From positions 62,001 to 126,000 of the forward strand of contig CAWATZ010000018.1 in NCBI GenBank assembly GCA_963784995.1: 64,000 nt of DNA. The letters run 5' to 3'. Below, one piece after another: positions 63,834 through 64,000 of the stretch. Position numbers and translations under genes: made by a program. The stretch is from CAWATZ01 sp963784995 (GTDB taxonomy: Bacteria; Planctomycetota; Planctomycetia; Gemmatales; Gemmataceae). Each line of letters begins with the position of its first letter. The first letter of the stretch is position 1. The notes beneath the pieces are model-generated. The model saw only the letters and a program-made list of their open reading frames with translations, was not told the origin of the DNA and ran no database searches.

Positions 63834-64000
63834 ATGAACGCTGGCGTCGTTCTCGTGTGTTTCATTGCGGTGGCCATCGGCATCTCGTTGCTGATTCGCT
63901 TCTTTGAATTCATCAGGAAGACGAGTCCGGCTCGGCCTTCGTCGTCCGGGGGTGGGGAAAGCTACGAACCTCCTGAAAGTACTACCGATCCTCAGAAGGG
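63834..64000 (+). CDS. Membrane segment protein, 3' cut by window edge
   Basis: The frame opens NAGVVLVCFIAVAIGISLLI, one clear transmembrane helix, followed by a basic and then Ser/Pro-rich stretch, and runs off the window. Upstream in the same frame 63720-63833 also reads well (LIAAHGSQIESPRLGATAKE), so this may be the C-terminal membrane anchor of the kinase before it, joined by one more frame correction, rather than a separate gene. Confidence 0.4.
   Translation, partial: MNAGVVLVCFIAVAIGISLLIRFFEFIRKTSPARPSSSGGGESYEPPESTTDPQK

Overview
The window reads as a chromosome segment of a GC-rich planctomycete, most likely from the Gemmata group. The signs are a DUF1501 (sulfatase-like) Tat protein, a BBP7 outer-membrane barrel protein, the N-terminal LEELEPR-type motif on a secreted protease, ECF sigma factors beside large Ser/Thr kinases, an FHA-GAF-PP2C phosphatase, and many long intergenic hairpins from a few repeat families. 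No rRNA or tRNA gene was recognised.

Layout. Positions 1-18030 hold housekeeping and envelope genes: a partial glycoside-hydrolase-like protein, an S53 peptidase, a Tat-exported intradiol dioxygenase, an FtsX-type ABC exporter pair, EttA, an ECF sigma fragment running into a signal peptidase I, a DcuC-type carrier, an NHL propeller protein, a trypsin-like protease/propeller protein and a DUF1501 protein. Positions 18434-21056 hold a broken toxin-antitoxin remnant and an IS110-family recombinase carrying a C-terminal DnaG-like CHC2 zinc finger.

Positions 21481-38221 are the centre of interest: a type III-B CRISPR locus. One tightly overlapping operon encodes Cas10/Cmr2 (GGDD present), Cmr3, Cmr4, Cmr5, a single polypeptide joining Cmr6 to Cmr1, a CARF-domain signalling protein, a Csx3/Crn3-like ring nuclease and a short Csb2/Cas6-like protein. 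It is followed by an array of 55 repeats of 37 nt. The 44th repeat is split by a 2.93-kb IS66 element with an 8-bp target duplication taken from the repeat itself. The expected division of labour is: the Csb2-like protein cuts pre-crRNA; the Cmr complex finds and cuts target RNA; Cas10 makes cyclic oligoadenylate; the CARF protein responds to it; and the Csx3-like protein turns the signal off. No cas1 or cas2 lies in the window.

Positions 38319-64000 return to core and regulatory genes: a metallophosphoesterase pair, S1-domain protein RpsA, glycogen phosphorylase, an RsbW/RsbV/RsbU-like partner-switching set, a UbiD-type decarboxylase, a BBP7 protein, citrate synthase, SerS, UvrC, SurE, a WD40-like protein, an alpha/beta hydrolase, an ECF sigma factor and two Ser/Thr kinases.

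Quality warning. At least a dozen genes, including the normally essential serS, carry single-base frame shifts, and one kinase carries about five. After shifting frame the protein continues with conserved motifs each time, often next to short homopolymers. I treat most as sequence or assembly errors and annotate the full gene span.
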